Origin: Solibacillus isronensis
GTDB lineage: Bacteria > Bacillota > Bacilli > Bacillales_A > Planococcaceae
Direction: 5' to 3'
Length of the DNA: 64,000 bases
Assembly: GCF_023715405.1 (NCBI RefSeq)
Contig: NZ_JAMBOC010000002.1
Coordinates: 124,001-188,000, forward strand
Within the stretch, counting starts at the first letter, position 1. Every line of letters starts with the position of its first letter. Under the pieces are notes generated by a model. The model worked only from the letters and a program-made list of their open reading frames with translations, did no database searches and was not told where the DNA came from. A program made the position numbers and the translations under genes. Below, in pieces: positions 45,563 through 54,720 of the stretch.

Positions 45563-46321
45563 ATGAAATTACAAGGTAAAGTAGCCATCGTAACTGGTGC
45601 AGCTTCTGGTATGGGGAAAGCAATCGCTGAACTTTATGCAAAAGAAGGCGCAAAAGTTGTCGTTTCAGATTATAACGGTGAAGGTGCAAAAACAGTAGCA
45701 GACGCAATCGTGGCAGCTGGCGGACAAGCAATCGCAAACAAGGCAAACGTAGCAGAATTAGCTGACATCGAGCGCATGTTTGAAGAAACTAAAGCAGCTT
45801 ACGGTCAATTAGATATTTTAGTAAACAACGCTGGAATCATGGACGGCATGGAGCCAGTCGGTGAAATTACAGATGAGAAATGGGATCGTGTTTTCTCAGT
45901 AAATACAATGGGTGTAATGCGTGCTATGCGTATCGCAACGAACCTCTTCCTTGAACAAGGTCACGGTGTTATCGTAAACAACATCTCAGCAGGCGGTTTA
46001 CGTGGTGCTCGTGCTGGTGCAGCTTATACTGCTTCGAAACATGCAGTTGCTGGTTTAACGAAAAACACAGGTTATATGTACGCTAACTCTGGCATCCGTT
46101 GTAACGGTATCGCACCAGGTGGCGTAATGACAAACATTCAATCATCAATGACAGGTGTTTCTGAGTTCGGATACAGCCGTCAATCTACTGGTCAAGGCAC
46201 AATGCCTCGTGCTGGTCAACCGGAAGAAATCGCTCAGCTTGCATTATTCCTAGGTTCTGATGATTCAAGCTTCATCAACGGACAAGTCATTGCTGCTGAT
46301 GCTGGTTGGACTGCATACTAA
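45563..46321 (+). CDS. Short-chain dehydrogenase/reductase
   Basis: A 252-residue classical SDR with TGAASGMGKAIA, NNAG, the catalytic Ser and AYTASKHAV, and the end GQVIAADAGWTAY. DYNGEG after beta-2 favours NAD. Codon use is notably biased toward frequent codons, suggesting strong expression when derepressed. AGGAGGATG lies before the ATG. The substrate is unknown; the control pattern suggests detoxification of an aldehyde/ketone or a fatty-acid-like compound. Confidence 0.9.
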   Translation: MKLQGKVAIVTGAASGMGKAIAELYAKEGAKVVVSDYNGEGAKTVADAIVAAGGQAIANKANVAELADIERMFEETKAAYGQLDILVNNAGIMDGMEPVGEITDEKWDRVFSVNTMGVMRAMRIATNLFLEQGHGVIVNNISAGGLRGARAGAAYTASKHAVAGLTKNTGYMYANSGIRCNGIAPGGVMTNIQSSMTGVSEFGYSRQSTGQGTMPRAGQPEEIAQLALFLGSDDSSFINGQVIAADAGWTAY

Positions 46322-46346
46322 TATTCATGTAGCTGTTTGATTAAAT

Positions 46347-46388
46347 AGAGAGACAAAATTTTAGATCACTCGGATTTTGTCTCTCTTT
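46347..46388 (+). terminator. Terminator between SDR and LURP-like genes
   Basis: AGAGAGACAAAAT / ATTTTGTCTCTCT stem followed by TTTTTT. Confidence 0.87.
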
Positions 46389-46397
46389 TTTCTTGTT

Positions 46398-46886
46398 TTA
46401 AACAGACGCCGCTGCATCCTGATCAGCTTTCACACAATCGATTGCAATTACAATAGCAATGATGATTTTTTCCATGTCATCCTTAAATACTTCCACCTTG
46501 TAGCTATCCCCCCATGTAAACCATTCCTTGCTTACTTGTCCGATGACTTCCCCATGCTGTTTTACTGCAAAGTGCATATCCCACCAGTTCCCCTCAATTT
46601 CCACCCCAACTGCATCCACCGAATAGCGTGCCTTGAAAAGCGAGAGCTCCTTCTGGATTGTCAATACCTCTCGTCCTTCGACTTCCACATAAAATTTTGG
46701 CAGCAAGCTGAGCACCTTTTTCGTAATTAGCGCGACTTCATTTCTTGCTGTATCCATAATCGAGTACGTTTTCGGTATTTGCATAAAACTTCCTTCCACA
46801 AAATATACATCATTTTCGTGCTGATCCATTACCGTAAATTTTCCGCTAAGACTGAAAACCTTTTGTTTAATATAGAGCTGTTTCAT
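46398..46886 (-). CDS. LURP-one-related (YxjI-like) protein
   Basis: 162 residues with the tubby-like barrel of the LOR family: YIKQKVFSLSGKFTVMDQHENDVYFVEG at the start, then YSIMDTARNEVALITKK and VEIEGNWWDMHFAV. Biochemical role unknown; the fold is often tied to membrane-lipid binding. AGGAGG precedes the ATG. Confidence 0.85.
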   Translation of the reverse strand: MKQLYIKQKVFSLSGKFTVMDQHENDVYFVEGSFMQIPKTYSIMDTARNEVALITKKVLSLLPKFYVEVEGREVLTIQKELSLFKARYSVDAVGVEIEGNWWDMHFAVKQHGEVIGQVSKEWFTWGDSYKVEVFKDDMEKIIIAIVIAIDCVKADQDAAASV

Positions 46887-46968
46887 TCAAAATACCTCCT
46901 TTAGTTAATACCTTTACGATTAAATGAGAAAAAAAGATTCAATCGCTAAAATGTTGATGCGACTAATA

Positions 46969-47010
46969 AAAATGAACCTTCCATCTCAAACTTGACTGGA
47001 AGGTTCACTT
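46969..47010 (-). terminator. Terminator of msrA
   Basis: GAACCTTCCA / TGGAAGGTTC stem just past the msrA stop. Confidence 0.75.
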
Positions 47011-47012
47011 TT

Positions 47013-47492
47013 TCATTTATATTTCGTTAATAACGCTTCAGGAATATGGCAGTAATCATCCGGACATCTTGTTAACCGGTCCTGATGCTCTTCCGCACTT
47101 CTCACATAGTTAGTGAGCGGCAGCACTTCCACAACAATCCGGTCAGCATCCGGTCTCGCTGTAATATATGCCTTTGCATCAATCAAGTGTGCTTCGTTTT
47201 CGCTATAGACACCCGTTCGGTATTTCTCCCCTACATCCTCGCCTTGTTTGTTCACACTGTACGGATCGATGATTTCAAAAAAGTACCCCATTAATTCGCG
47301 CATCGATACAACATTCGGATCAAACTCGGTTTTAACACACTCGGCATACCCATCATAATCGCCGTCCAGAGTGGTTGTCGTTCCGTTTGCTCTTCCGGCT
47401 TCAGTAAATGTTACACCAGGCAATGTTTTCATAAATGCCTGTACACCCCATAAACACCCACCTGCAAAATATACAGTTTCCATCTCGGTCAC
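47013..47492 (-). CDS. msrA: Peptide methionine sulfoxide reductase A
   Basis: 159 residues. It reduces methionine-S-sulfoxide in proteins. The catalytic Cys13 is in FAGGCLWG (most relatives have GGCFWG, so Leu replaces Phe). ECVKTEFDP, YFFEIIDPYSVNKQGEDVGEKYRTGVY and AEEHQDRL fit the family. A second Cys pair near the C-terminus (TRCPDDYCH) could resolve the disulfide. Confidence 0.93.
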   Translation of the reverse strand: MTEMETVYFAGGCLWGVQAFMKTLPGVTFTEAGRANGTTTTLDGDYDGYAECVKTEFDPNVVSMRELMGYFFEIIDPYSVNKQGEDVGEKYRTGVYSENEAHLIDAKAYITARPDADRIVVEVLPLTNYVRSAEEHQDRLTRCPDDYCHIPEALLTKYK

Positions 47493-47641
47493 TCCCCTAT
47501 GTAAACTAGTCCTTTGTGCTATGTATGTCGATCTTTCATTCTCTCTACTATTAGTATACCATTTCAGGCTATTTATTTTTAGACTACTCTTTTAAAATTT
47601 CCGTACTATACTGATAATACAAAACGAAAGGGGTGTGTCCT

Positions 47642-48058
47642 ATGAAAGATCAAACAGATGTCCTCGATCGGGGTCCTTTTTTTCATGGTACGAAAGCAGA
47701 ACTAAATATCGGAGATTTATTGGAGCCTCTTCACTTATCCAATTATCAGGATAAGAAATCGAACTATATTTACTTTACCGCAACATTGGAAGCTGCAAAA
47801 TGGGGTGCCGAATTGGCAAGATCAACAGCAAAAGAGCGAATTTATATTGTTGAACCATTAGGTGAATTCGAAAATGACCCGAACGTTACGGACAAAAGAT
47901 TCCCAGGTAACCCAACACGCTCATATCGTTCGAAATCTCCTTTGAAAATAGTCGCCGAATTAGGTTGTTGGGAGCGCCATTCCGATGAAGTCATCAATCA
48001 TATGCTGGCATCTTTAAAGAAATTAAGTGAAGAAGGGAAAAATGTAATTTACGATTAA
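47642..48058 (+). CDS. arr: NAD+-rifampin ADP-ribosyltransferase
   Basis: 138 residues. Arr enzymes inactivate rifamycins by ADP-ribosylation. Strong match throughout: GPFFHGTKAELNIGDLLEP, NYIYFTATLEAAKWGAELA, ERIYIVEPLGEFENDPNVTDK, GNPTRSYRS. I start at ATG 47642, with AAAGGGG upstream, not at GTG 47633. No mobile element or integron is nearby, so it looks like a resident chromosomal gene. Next to it, converging, is the GIY-YIG/DUF2075 gene. Confidence 0.94.
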   Translation: MKDQTDVLDRGPFFHGTKAELNIGDLLEPLHLSNYQDKKSNYIYFTATLEAAKWGAELARSTAKERIYIVEPLGEFENDPNVTDKRFPGNPTRSYRSKSPLKIVAELGCWERHSDEVINHMLASLKKLSEEGKNVIYD

Positions 48059-48065
48059 ACCGGTA

Positions 48066-48108
48066 AAAAGCCAGGTACACAATATGCTCTTGTGTGTACC
48101 TGACTTTG
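48066..48108. terminator. Bidirectional terminator between arr and the GIY-YIG/DUF2075 gene
   Basis: AG.CAGGTACACA / TGTGTACCTG.CT stem, with TTTTT on the minus-strand side. Confidence 0.78.
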
Positions 48109-48109
48109 A

Positions 48110-49750
48110 TTACTTACTGTCTCGATGTTGATCGGCTAACAACTTGTTTCGTAATGCTTCATCACTTGCATAAATGTAAAGCCCTTTAATCCCGCGCTTC
48201 ATTAAAATATTAATCGAGTTCAGCACAATCTTTTCCTTCGCTTCGTTCACATCGGCAATGCCTTCCGTGCCTGAGTAGGCCCCTTTATCCATATACTTGC
48301 TCGGATCAATGACTATTTCGTCTTGGGCTTCGTCATATTGAACAGACGGTCCTAGTACAACACCTACGTAATTTAAATCAAACCCTTGAATCGTATAGAT
48401 CGAGCCGGCTTCATGCACCGTTTCAGGCTTTTCCGCCCATGTATATTTCGTACTTGTCGTATTCCAAGCAATTTTGTATGCGCCGTTTGATTCGTTCACA
48501 TAATACGTCCCGCCATCTTTTTTATGCAAGTAATCAAATGTTGAAACGACCCGGCTTAAGCCAAATTCACTGTTGCGCATCTTTATTGCATCATGCATAT
48601 CCTTCATCGTTTCGAACACTTTGAATTCATAATTTTCATCATGAGGCAGCGGAAGCAGCTTTTTATTTTTGAAGGCATTAATCCAATTAATGACATCATC
48701 ATTTGCCTGCATCCGGAACTGGTTCGTTAACTGGTATTCTTCGGTGTACGTACTTTGCTTCTTTAATTGTTCAAGTGTTGCCGCACCCCATAGACTCTTC
48801 AGTTTGAGCACCTGATTTTGGTCGTAAATGATGACGACGACTTTCGCTAACTTTAATAGTTCCTCCAAGTGATTATTGCCGTGGAAGTTATTATACGTAT
48901 CCGGCTTTGTCAGCAATAAATGCGCTTCATCCACAAAAATGATGTCCGCCTTTTTATTGTCTCTTTGCAGCGAATTGACTAAAGGTGTCGGCTTTGCAAA
49001 GTTTTTCGCTTTTAAATGCTTTATCTGTTTCGCAATCCCTTTATAGGTCTTGAACATTTCTTCGTGATTCACGACCAGATAATTTTCTGTTTGATAAAGC
49101 GGTGACGAAGCTTCTTCCGCCCGTTCCTGAATCGTGTTGAAAATCGAGCTTAACACAACGCTTTTCCCGACACCCGCTTCACCTTCAATGACGAGTAAAC
49201 TGCCGTATTCTTCAGGATTGGCACTTACTTGTTTCTCACAAAATTCGAGTACCTTTTCTTTCAGTTCAAGCTGCTCGAACGATAGTTCTTTAAACGGCGA
49301 CAATTTAAAAATGTCTTTATTTTCAATGACATGCAGTTCATGATCGACCAGCTTTTGCTCGTGCAGCCTCTGCCAGATTTCTTTAAACAATTCTTGATCG
49401 TAATACGGCTTGTCGTAATAATTGTGTGTAAAATCGCTCGCCGTTTTACTTTTGTTTTGCAGCGTATATTTTTCATCACCAAGAAAATAATTAATCAGCT
49501 TCGTTTCCAGATGGAAGGTTGCCGAACGGTTGAATTTTTCATGCTTGATGAGGTTAATCTGACTGACGTTTTTACGGGCAGTTAAATGAGCTTTCATCCG
49601 GCTTTTAAAGTACACCGTCTCCCCAATATAAGCTTCTTTATTGCCATTTAACACGTAGATGACCGGGTAGTTCAGATAGTGTTCATTGTTATTAATCTGA
49701 TTGATGCTTTCTTGCTTGAACGGCCAGGACAGTATTTCGATTGCTGACAA
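48110..49750 (-). CDS. GIY-YIG nuclease fused to DUF2075 P-loop ATPase
   Basis: 546 residues. The N-terminal GIY-YIG domain (~28-92) keeps IYVL, YIG (41-43), Arg51 and Glu82, so the nuclease site looks complete. From ~150 on it is a DUF2075 superfamily-1-like NTPase: Walker A GEAGVGKS (190-197), Walker B IIFVDEAH (270-277), then QFRM and IYTIQGFDLNYVGVVLGP resembling helicase motifs IV-VI. It starts with TTG, with AAGGTGG 8 bases upstream. It lies 63 bp after a NERD-domain gene and looks co-transcribed. The combination suggests DNA or RNA processing, perhaps defence. Function unknown. Confidence 0.85.
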   Translation of the reverse strand: MSAIEILSWPFKQESINQINNNEHYLNYPVIYVLNGNKEAYIGETVYFKSRMKAHLTARKNVSQINLIKHEKFNRSATFHLETKLINYFLGDEKYTLQNKSKTASDFTHNYYDKPYYDQELFKEIWQRLHEQKLVDHELHVIENKDIFKLSPFKELSFEQLELKEKVLEFCEKQVSANPEEYGSLLVIEGEAGVGKSVVLSSIFNTIQERAEEASSPLYQTENYLVVNHEEMFKTYKGIAKQIKHLKAKNFAKPTPLVNSLQRDNKKADIIFVDEAHLLLTKPDTYNNFHGNNHLEELLKLAKVVVIIYDQNQVLKLKSLWGAATLEQLKKQSTYTEEYQLTNQFRMQANDDVINWINAFKNKKLLPLPHDENYEFKVFETMKDMHDAIKMRNSEFGLSRVVSTFDYLHKKDGGTYYVNESNGAYKIAWNTTSTKYTWAEKPETVHEAGSIYTIQGFDLNYVGVVLGPSVQYDEAQDEIVIDPSKYMDKGAYSGTEGIADVNEAKEKIVLNSINILMKRGIKGLYIYASDEALRNKLLADQHRDSK

Positions 49751-49813
49751 ATTGCCACCTTCTTTTTTTAAAATCGCTGCTAATTATTATTTACATATTA
49801 GCATAAAGGATGA

Positions 49814-50686
49814 TCATAAATCCCTCGTAAACCGGCACTTCGGAAAGCCCTGACAGCCATAAAATGACCCGCGCTTGCCATTACGCACTACCAAGTTACT
49901 ACCGCATTTCGGACAAGCAGTATCTGTAGAAACACGAACAGGCTCAACGATTACCGGTCCTGCAGTAACGGGCTCCGCCTTTACTTTAATCACTTTTTTC
50001 TTTGCAGGTTTGGCGATTACTTTCACATATTCTAGATGGCGCTTTTTAATCTCCTTCTTTTGCTGCTTTGTATCGGGAACAAGTGCATGTAGCAACTGCG
50101 AAATCCTGCTAAGTTGTTCGCCTGATATTTCATTTATCGTAAATTGATTAATTGTTCGTTTTAAATGTTTTGTTTGAAGAACATGTGCTTCATGAAAAGG
50201 TTCTTTAAATTTAAATGTTGCCGCATTCGAAAACACGATTATTGAATGCAGTGGTACATCCATATTTAAGTAGTGCTGCAATGCTTTAATATGCGCTTTA
50301 TTTTGCATGACCGGATTATAGAAACGTGACTTTTTCTTATAGATTGTTTGCGTCCAGTTTCTTTGACTTTCACTACCAAAGATCCACCCTGTATAATTTT
50401 TTGTTTCGATTACAAAGATGCCATTTGGCGAAAGTAATACATGATCGATCTGTGTCATTTCCCCATTCTTTTTTGGGACATACAAATCATTGTAAATCTT
50501 AACGTCCTCCCCTAAACTTTCCAGTATTTTGCGAATACGCCGTTCCCCAACATATCCTTTCAGCTGTGGTAAATAAGCATTAGAAACGAGTGAAGTTACT
50601 ATAATAAAACCGATTGCTACATAAGTGTTCACCTTTAACAAAATTACTAATACCAATATGTATGAAAGTAAACCGAAAACTAACAT
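49814..50686 (-). CDS. NERD-domain nuclease-like membrane protein with zinc ribbon
   Basis: 290 residues. An N-terminal membrane segment (residues ~3-35) is followed by a NERD domain (~45-165): GERRIRKIL, QIDHVLLSPNGIFVIETKN (restriction-like D...ExK core at Asp81, Glu94, Lys96) and WIFGSESQRNW. After a Lys/Val/Pro-rich linker comes a C-terminal topoisomerase-type zinc ribbon (CPKCGSNLVVRNGKRGSFYGC...C). NERD proteins are predicted nucleases. First gene of the two-gene unit with the GIY-YIG/DUF2075 protein. Confidence 0.87.
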   Translation of the reverse strand: MLVFGLLSYILVLVILLKVNTYVAIGFIIVTSLVSNAYLPQLKGYVGERRIRKILESLGEDVKIYNDLYVPKKNGEMTQIDHVLLSPNGIFVIETKNYTGWIFGSESQRNWTQTIYKKKSRFYNPVMQNKAHIKALQHYLNMDVPLHSIIVFSNAATFKFKEPFHEAHVLQTKHLKRTINQFTINEISGEQLSRISQLLHALVPDTKQQKKEIKKRHLEYVKVIAKPAKKKVIKVKAEPVTAGPVIVEPVRVSTDTACPKCGSNLVVRNGKRGSFYGCQGFPKCRFTRDL

Positions 50687-50779
50687 TTCCTTCCCCCTTA
50701 AAAAGCCCTACTCTAAGTAGTTAGACATATATCATATTATCCAGTTTTTTACAACAATATCAACAAATCATTGCAAACA

Positions 50780-50818
50780 AAAAACCGGTCCGTACAAATT
50801 TTGTACGAACCGGCTTAT
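50780..50818 (-). terminator. Terminator of the polar amino acid ABC operon
   Basis: AACCGGT.CGTACAA / TTGTACG.ACCGG.TT stem just past the ATPase stop, with TTTTTTG on the minus strand. Confidence 0.85.
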
Positions 50819-50825
50819 ATCCTGT

Positions 50826-51554
50826 CTATAATACTTTTCCTAAAAACGCTTTTGTTCTTTCTTCTTGCGGTGTTTCAAACAACGCTTTAGGATTGTTTTC
50901 TTCAACGATGTAACCGCCATCCATAAAAATAACACGGTCCGCTACTTCTTTCGCAAAGCCCATCTCATGCGTTACGACAATCATCGTCATACCTTCTCTT
51001 GCCAAGTCTTTCATAACATCAAGAACATCCCCTACCATTTCAGGGTCAAGTGCACTCGTTGGTTCATCAAATAACATGATTTTTGGTTGCATAGCAAGTG
51101 CACGGGCAATTGCCACACGCTGTTGTTGTCCACCTGATAACTCAGAAGGATATGCATTGGCTTTCTCTACTAAACCAACTTTTTTCAACAGTTCCATTGC
51201 CCGCTCTTTAGCTTGGTCTTTCGTTAAGCCTTTTAATTTTAGCGGCGCATATGTGATATTTTGCAATACAGTTTTATGCGGAAATAAATTAAACTGTTGG
51301 AAAACCATTCCTACTTCTTGTCTAATTTGATTTAAGTTTGCATTTTTAGCGGAAATCGCATGACCGTTTACAATGACATCTCCGCCTGAAATTTCTTCAA
51401 GGCGATTCAAGCAACGTAAAAAGGTACTTTTTCCTGAACCTGATGGCCCAATAACACAGACAACTTCTTTTTCTTTAATTTCTGTAGAAATATCTTTTAA
51501 AACTTCTAGTATCCCAAATGATTTTTTAAGATTTTTTACGGTAATAATGCTCAT
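50826..51554 (-). CDS. Polar amino acid ABC transporter ATPase
   Basis: 242 residues of the GlnQ/ArtM type. Walker [11 protein letters not shown]-loop [25 protein letters not shown] and [12 protein letters not shown] are intact. Its ATG overlaps the permease stop (ATGA). Paralogue of the ATPase at 32233 but with a normal N-terminus ([13 protein letters not shown]). Confidence 0.93.
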   Translation of the reverse strand: MSIITVKNLKKSFGILEVLKDISTEIKEKEVVCVIGPSGSGKSTFLRCLNRLEEISGGDVIVNGHAISAKNANLNQIRQEVGMVFQQFNLFPHKTVLQNITYAPLKLKGLTKDQAKERAMELLKKVGLVEKANAYPSELSGGQQQRVAIARALAMQPKIMLFDEPTSALDPEMVGDVLDVMKDLAREGMTMIVVTHEMGFAKEVADRVIFMDGGYIVEENNPKALFETPQEERTKAFLGKVL

Positions 51555-52189
51555 CGCAGGGCCATTCTCCTTTCGAGGTAATTACTTAACAATGTTAACG
51601 CATATAAAATCACAAAGTAGATTGCTCCGACAGTTAACCAAATTTCAAACGCCGCAAAGGTAGCAGAAGCCTGTATGTCGCCTTTTTGCGTTAAATCGGC
51701 TATACCGATAACAGATAATAGCGATGTATCTTTCAAACTAATAATTGCTTGGTTCGTAAATGTAGGAAGCATTCTTCTAAGTGCTTGCGGCATAATAATG
51801 TCCTTCATCGTCTGAGCCCCTGAAAGGCCGAGTGAACGTGCTGCTTCTGTTTGTCCTTTATCAATTGATTGAATTCCCGCACGGATAATTTCAGAGAAAT
51901 ACGCACCGGCGTTCAATGAAATCGCAAGGATCCCCGCTGTAATATTATCCATCGGAATGAACTTTGTTACACCGAAGTAGATGAAGAATAATTGTACAAT
52001 GATTGGTGTACAACGGATAATATTAACAAAGACTTTTGCAATGATATTTAAAATTGTTAATGGTGCCAATCGGAACAATGCTACGATAAGACCGATAGCA
52101 AACCCTAATACAATAGCAATAACAAAGATGTACAGGGTCATCTTCAACCCTTCCAGTAAATAAGGTAACGCAGCGATTGCTACTTCCAT
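51551..52189 (-). CDS. Polar amino acid ABC transporter permease
   Basis: 212 residues of the GlnP/HisM type with ~5 TM helices and the EAA loop [25 protein letters not shown] start at ATG 52189 ([11 protein letters not shown]), 9 bases after AGGAGTG; the longer frame from 52219 runs over that site. Second gene of the operon. Confidence 0.92.
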   Translation of the reverse strand: MEVAIAALPYLLEGLKMTLYIFVIAIVLGFAIGLIVALFRLAPLTILNIIAKVFVNIIRCTPIIVQLFFIYFGVTKFIPMDNITAGILAISLNAGAYFSEIIRAGIQSIDKGQTEAARSLGLSGAQTMKDIIMPQALRRMLPTFTNQAIISLKDTSLLSVIGIADLTQKGDIQASATFAAFEIWLTVGAIYFVILYALTLLSNYLERRMALR

Positions 52190-52240
52190 ATGTATTTCAC
52201 TCCTCTTAAAAATAAGCACGCTATATGCGTGCTTACCGTT

Positions 52241-53020
52241 TTATTCAGCTAAATAATTGTCTAGAATTTCTTGATACTTTCCGCTTTCTTTCAAGTTTTC
52301 TAGACCAGTATTAATTTTTTCAAGAACCTCTTCGTTTTTACCTTTTAATACACCAATTCCATATTTGTCATCATTTAAACGGTCACCAACAATTTTTAAT
52401 GGTAAATCTTGTTGTGCGATTGCATATGAGATAACTGGGTAATCTTCAAATAATGCTACAGAATTTCCGTTTTGTACTTCTAAGAACATTGATGGGCTAT
52501 CATCAAATTGAATCATTTCAAATCCGATTTCTTGTGCAATCGAAGTCGCATAGTTTGCGCCAACTGTTCCTTTTTTTACTGCTACGCGTTTTCCTTTTAA
52601 ATCTTCTACAGATTGAATATCTGTATTTGCTTCACTTACTATAAGAGATACACCTGCATCGAAGTACGGCTCAGTGAAATCAACAACATTTTTACGTTCT
52701 TCTGTGATACTCATTCCACCCATAGCTACATCTAATTGCCCTGCTTGTAATGCTGGAATAATCCCCTTGAAGTCCATTGCTTTTAATTCCACTTCAAAAC
52801 CTTGATCTTCACCAATTGCTTCGATTAATTCCACATCAATCCCAACATATTTACCATCTTTTTCGAATTCAAATGGTGGGTATGTAACATCAATACCTAC
52901 TGTATACACTTCTTTGTCTGAATCAGTTGATGATGATTTTTTTTCTGTTTCTTCTCCACCGCACGCTGCTAATAACAATGCTGGTACGAGTAATAGACTT
53001 GCTAATAGATTCTTTTTCAT
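52241..53020 (-). CDS. Polar amino acid ABC transporter substrate-binding lipoprotein
   Basis: 259 residues. Lipobox LAAC (Cys20) ends the signal. The SBP_bac_3 domain shows GIDVTYPPFEFEKDGKYVGIDVELIEAIGE and VDFTEPYFDAGVSLIV. Closest described types are arginine/glutamine/lysine binders (ArtP/GlnH-like); the ligand cannot be fixed by eye. The leader contains TTTAGATATTTCTAAA at about 53045, a weak inverted repeat. First gene of the operon. Confidence 0.9.
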   Translation of the reverse strand: MKKNLLASLLLVPALLLAACGGEETEKKSSSTDSDKEVYTVGIDVTYPPFEFEKDGKYVGIDVELIEAIGEDQGFEVELKAMDFKGIIPALQAGQLDVAMGGMSITEERKNVVDFTEPYFDAGVSLIVSEANTDIQSVEDLKGKRVAVKKGTVGANYATSIAQEIGFEMIQFDDSPSMFLEVQNGNSVALFEDYPVISYAIAQQDLPLKIVGDRLNDDKYGIGVLKGKNEEVLEKINTGLENLKESGKYQEILDNYLAE

Positions 53021-53267
53021 GAATTTTCCCCTTTTATTATATATTTAGATATTTCTAAATTCAGTTTATTATTAAAAAACTGCCATTACAAGCATTTTCG
53101 TTCTATTTTCCTTTGTTATATCATTATTTTGCTAGTTTTAGATACTTTTCTGCAATAAAATTCTATTTATCAGAAAATTTTTTCTGTTTATTTAAAATTA
53201 TTATTATTTTGATTGAGCGCCATCTTAGAGAAGGATGCAGTGAAAACTAACACAACGCCAATCTATC

Positions 53268-53306
53268 AAAAAAGAAGCCCCCTATTAAAGGGAGCTTCTT
53301 TTTGGT
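53268..53306 (-). terminator. Terminator of the citrate transporter gene
   Basis: AAAGAAGC.CCC / GGG.GCTTCTTT stem just past the CitMHS stop. The rest of the 53021-53312 gap is AT-rich leader sequence. Confidence 0.82.
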
Positions 53307-53312
53307 TGCTAT

Positions 53313-54626
53313 CTATATTTGTACCACACCAATTAAAACCGCAATGATCAGTAGGGTAATACTTAATCCCCACATCCAGAAGAATGAGAACTTCAAGTGT
53401 TTGCCCATTTCCAGACCTGATAGTCCAAGTGCCAACCATACTGCTGGTGCAAGTGGTGATACGAATGTGCCTACGATGTTACCGATGATCATCGCATACG
53501 CTGTCGATAATGAATCGATGCCGTACGTTAAACCGATCTGGTCAACAACCGGGAACAATGCGAAGTAGTATGCATCCGTACTTAACAGCAAGTCAAACGG
53601 TACACCAAGTACCCCGATAATAATATGTAAGTACTGGGCTAAAAAGCTTGGTAAAATATTTACGGCGTTATTGGCAATGGCTGTTAACATGCCTGTCCCG
53701 TTTAAAATTCCTAAAAACAGACCTGCTGCAATAATGATTGAAGCCATTGTCAACGCGTTCGATGCATGTGCCTGAATACGTCCCATCTGCTCTTTCGGTG
53801 TACGGTAGTTTAATGGTAAAGCGATTGCGACACCGATCAGGAACGCTAAGCCAGCTGGTAAAAGTCCTGACATTAATACAGCAAGAACAACAATTGCTAA
53901 AATCGCATTTGCCCAAATAAGTTTTGGTCGTTTTAACGTTTCATCTGTTTCAGCATTTAAAATACTATTGCTTAAATCAAATTTTAACGTTTCTCCTGTT
54001 TGCGCTCGTTTCGCAATCAGGCGTTTTTCACGGAAGCCCATAAAGATCGCAAGTAACAGCATCAGCACAACACCGATGATTTGAATTTTAATTAACGGAT
54101 GCCATAGCTCTGTTACATCTGTTTCTAGAACGGATGCAACACGCCCTAATGGCCCGCCCCATGGAATCATATTGATAATCGCCGCAGAACCGCCGACTAA
54201 TAGTAAAAGTAAATACGGGTTCATCCCAAGTCGAACATATAGCGGCAATAATGCCGTAATCGAAATTAAGAATGTGGAAGCACCTGAACCGTCAAGCTGT
54301 GCAATAACCGCGACAATTACCGTAACGATTGCAACAAGCACGACATTCCCTTTTGACAGCGCTACCATCTTATTGATAATTGGTTCGAATAACCCGACAT
54401 CCTGCATAATCCCGAAGAAGATAATCGCAAAAATAAACATGATGGCAACACTGATTACAGAACTGATTCCATCATTGAAAAATACCCCTAAATCATCGAA
54501 CGAATAGCCTGCAACAAACATCGCCACTACTGGTGGAATAACCATTGCGACAATTGGTGATACACGTCCGCTAATTAACAGCACAACGATAACTAAAATC
54601 GTAATAATACCAATAATACTTAACAT
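53313..54626 (-). CDS. CitMHS-family metal-citrate transporter
   Basis: A 437-residue, ~11-12 TM transporter that imports citrate complexed with a divalent metal. Marks are QLDGSGASTFLISITALLPLY, MIPWGGPLGRVASVL and the late DAYYFALFPVVDQIG with SPLAPAVWLALGLSG. Resembles B. subtilis CitM/CitH. It lies 94 bp downstream of a CitT-like response regulator gene, which probably activates it when citrate is sensed. Confidence 0.92.
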   Translation of the reverse strand: MLSIIGIITILVIVVLLISGRVSPIVAMVIPPVVAMFVAGYSFDDLGVFFNDGISSVISVAIMFIFAIIFFGIMQDVGLFEPIINKMVALSKGNVVLVAIVTVIVAVIAQLDGSGASTFLISITALLPLYVRLGMNPYLLLLLVGGSAAIINMIPWGGPLGRVASVLETDVTELWHPLIKIQIIGVVLMLLLAIFMGFREKRLIAKRAQTGETLKFDLSNSILNAETDETLKRPKLIWANAILAIVVLAVLMSGLLPAGLAFLIGVAIALPLNYRTPKEQMGRIQAHASNALTMASIIIAAGLFLGILNGTGMLTAIANNAVNILPSFLAQYLHIIIGVLGVPFDLLLSTDAYYFALFPVVDQIGLTYGIDSLSTAYAMIIGNIVGTFVSPLAPAVWLALGLSGLEMGKHLKFSFFWMWGLSITLLIIAVLIGVVQI

Positions 54627-54720
54627 TCAACAACCCCCATTGCTTAGAATTCTTATAATCTTATGACAATTCTATGTTAGGAGGAAGAATGTGCTCATTT
54701 ATTTAATAAAAACAATAAAG

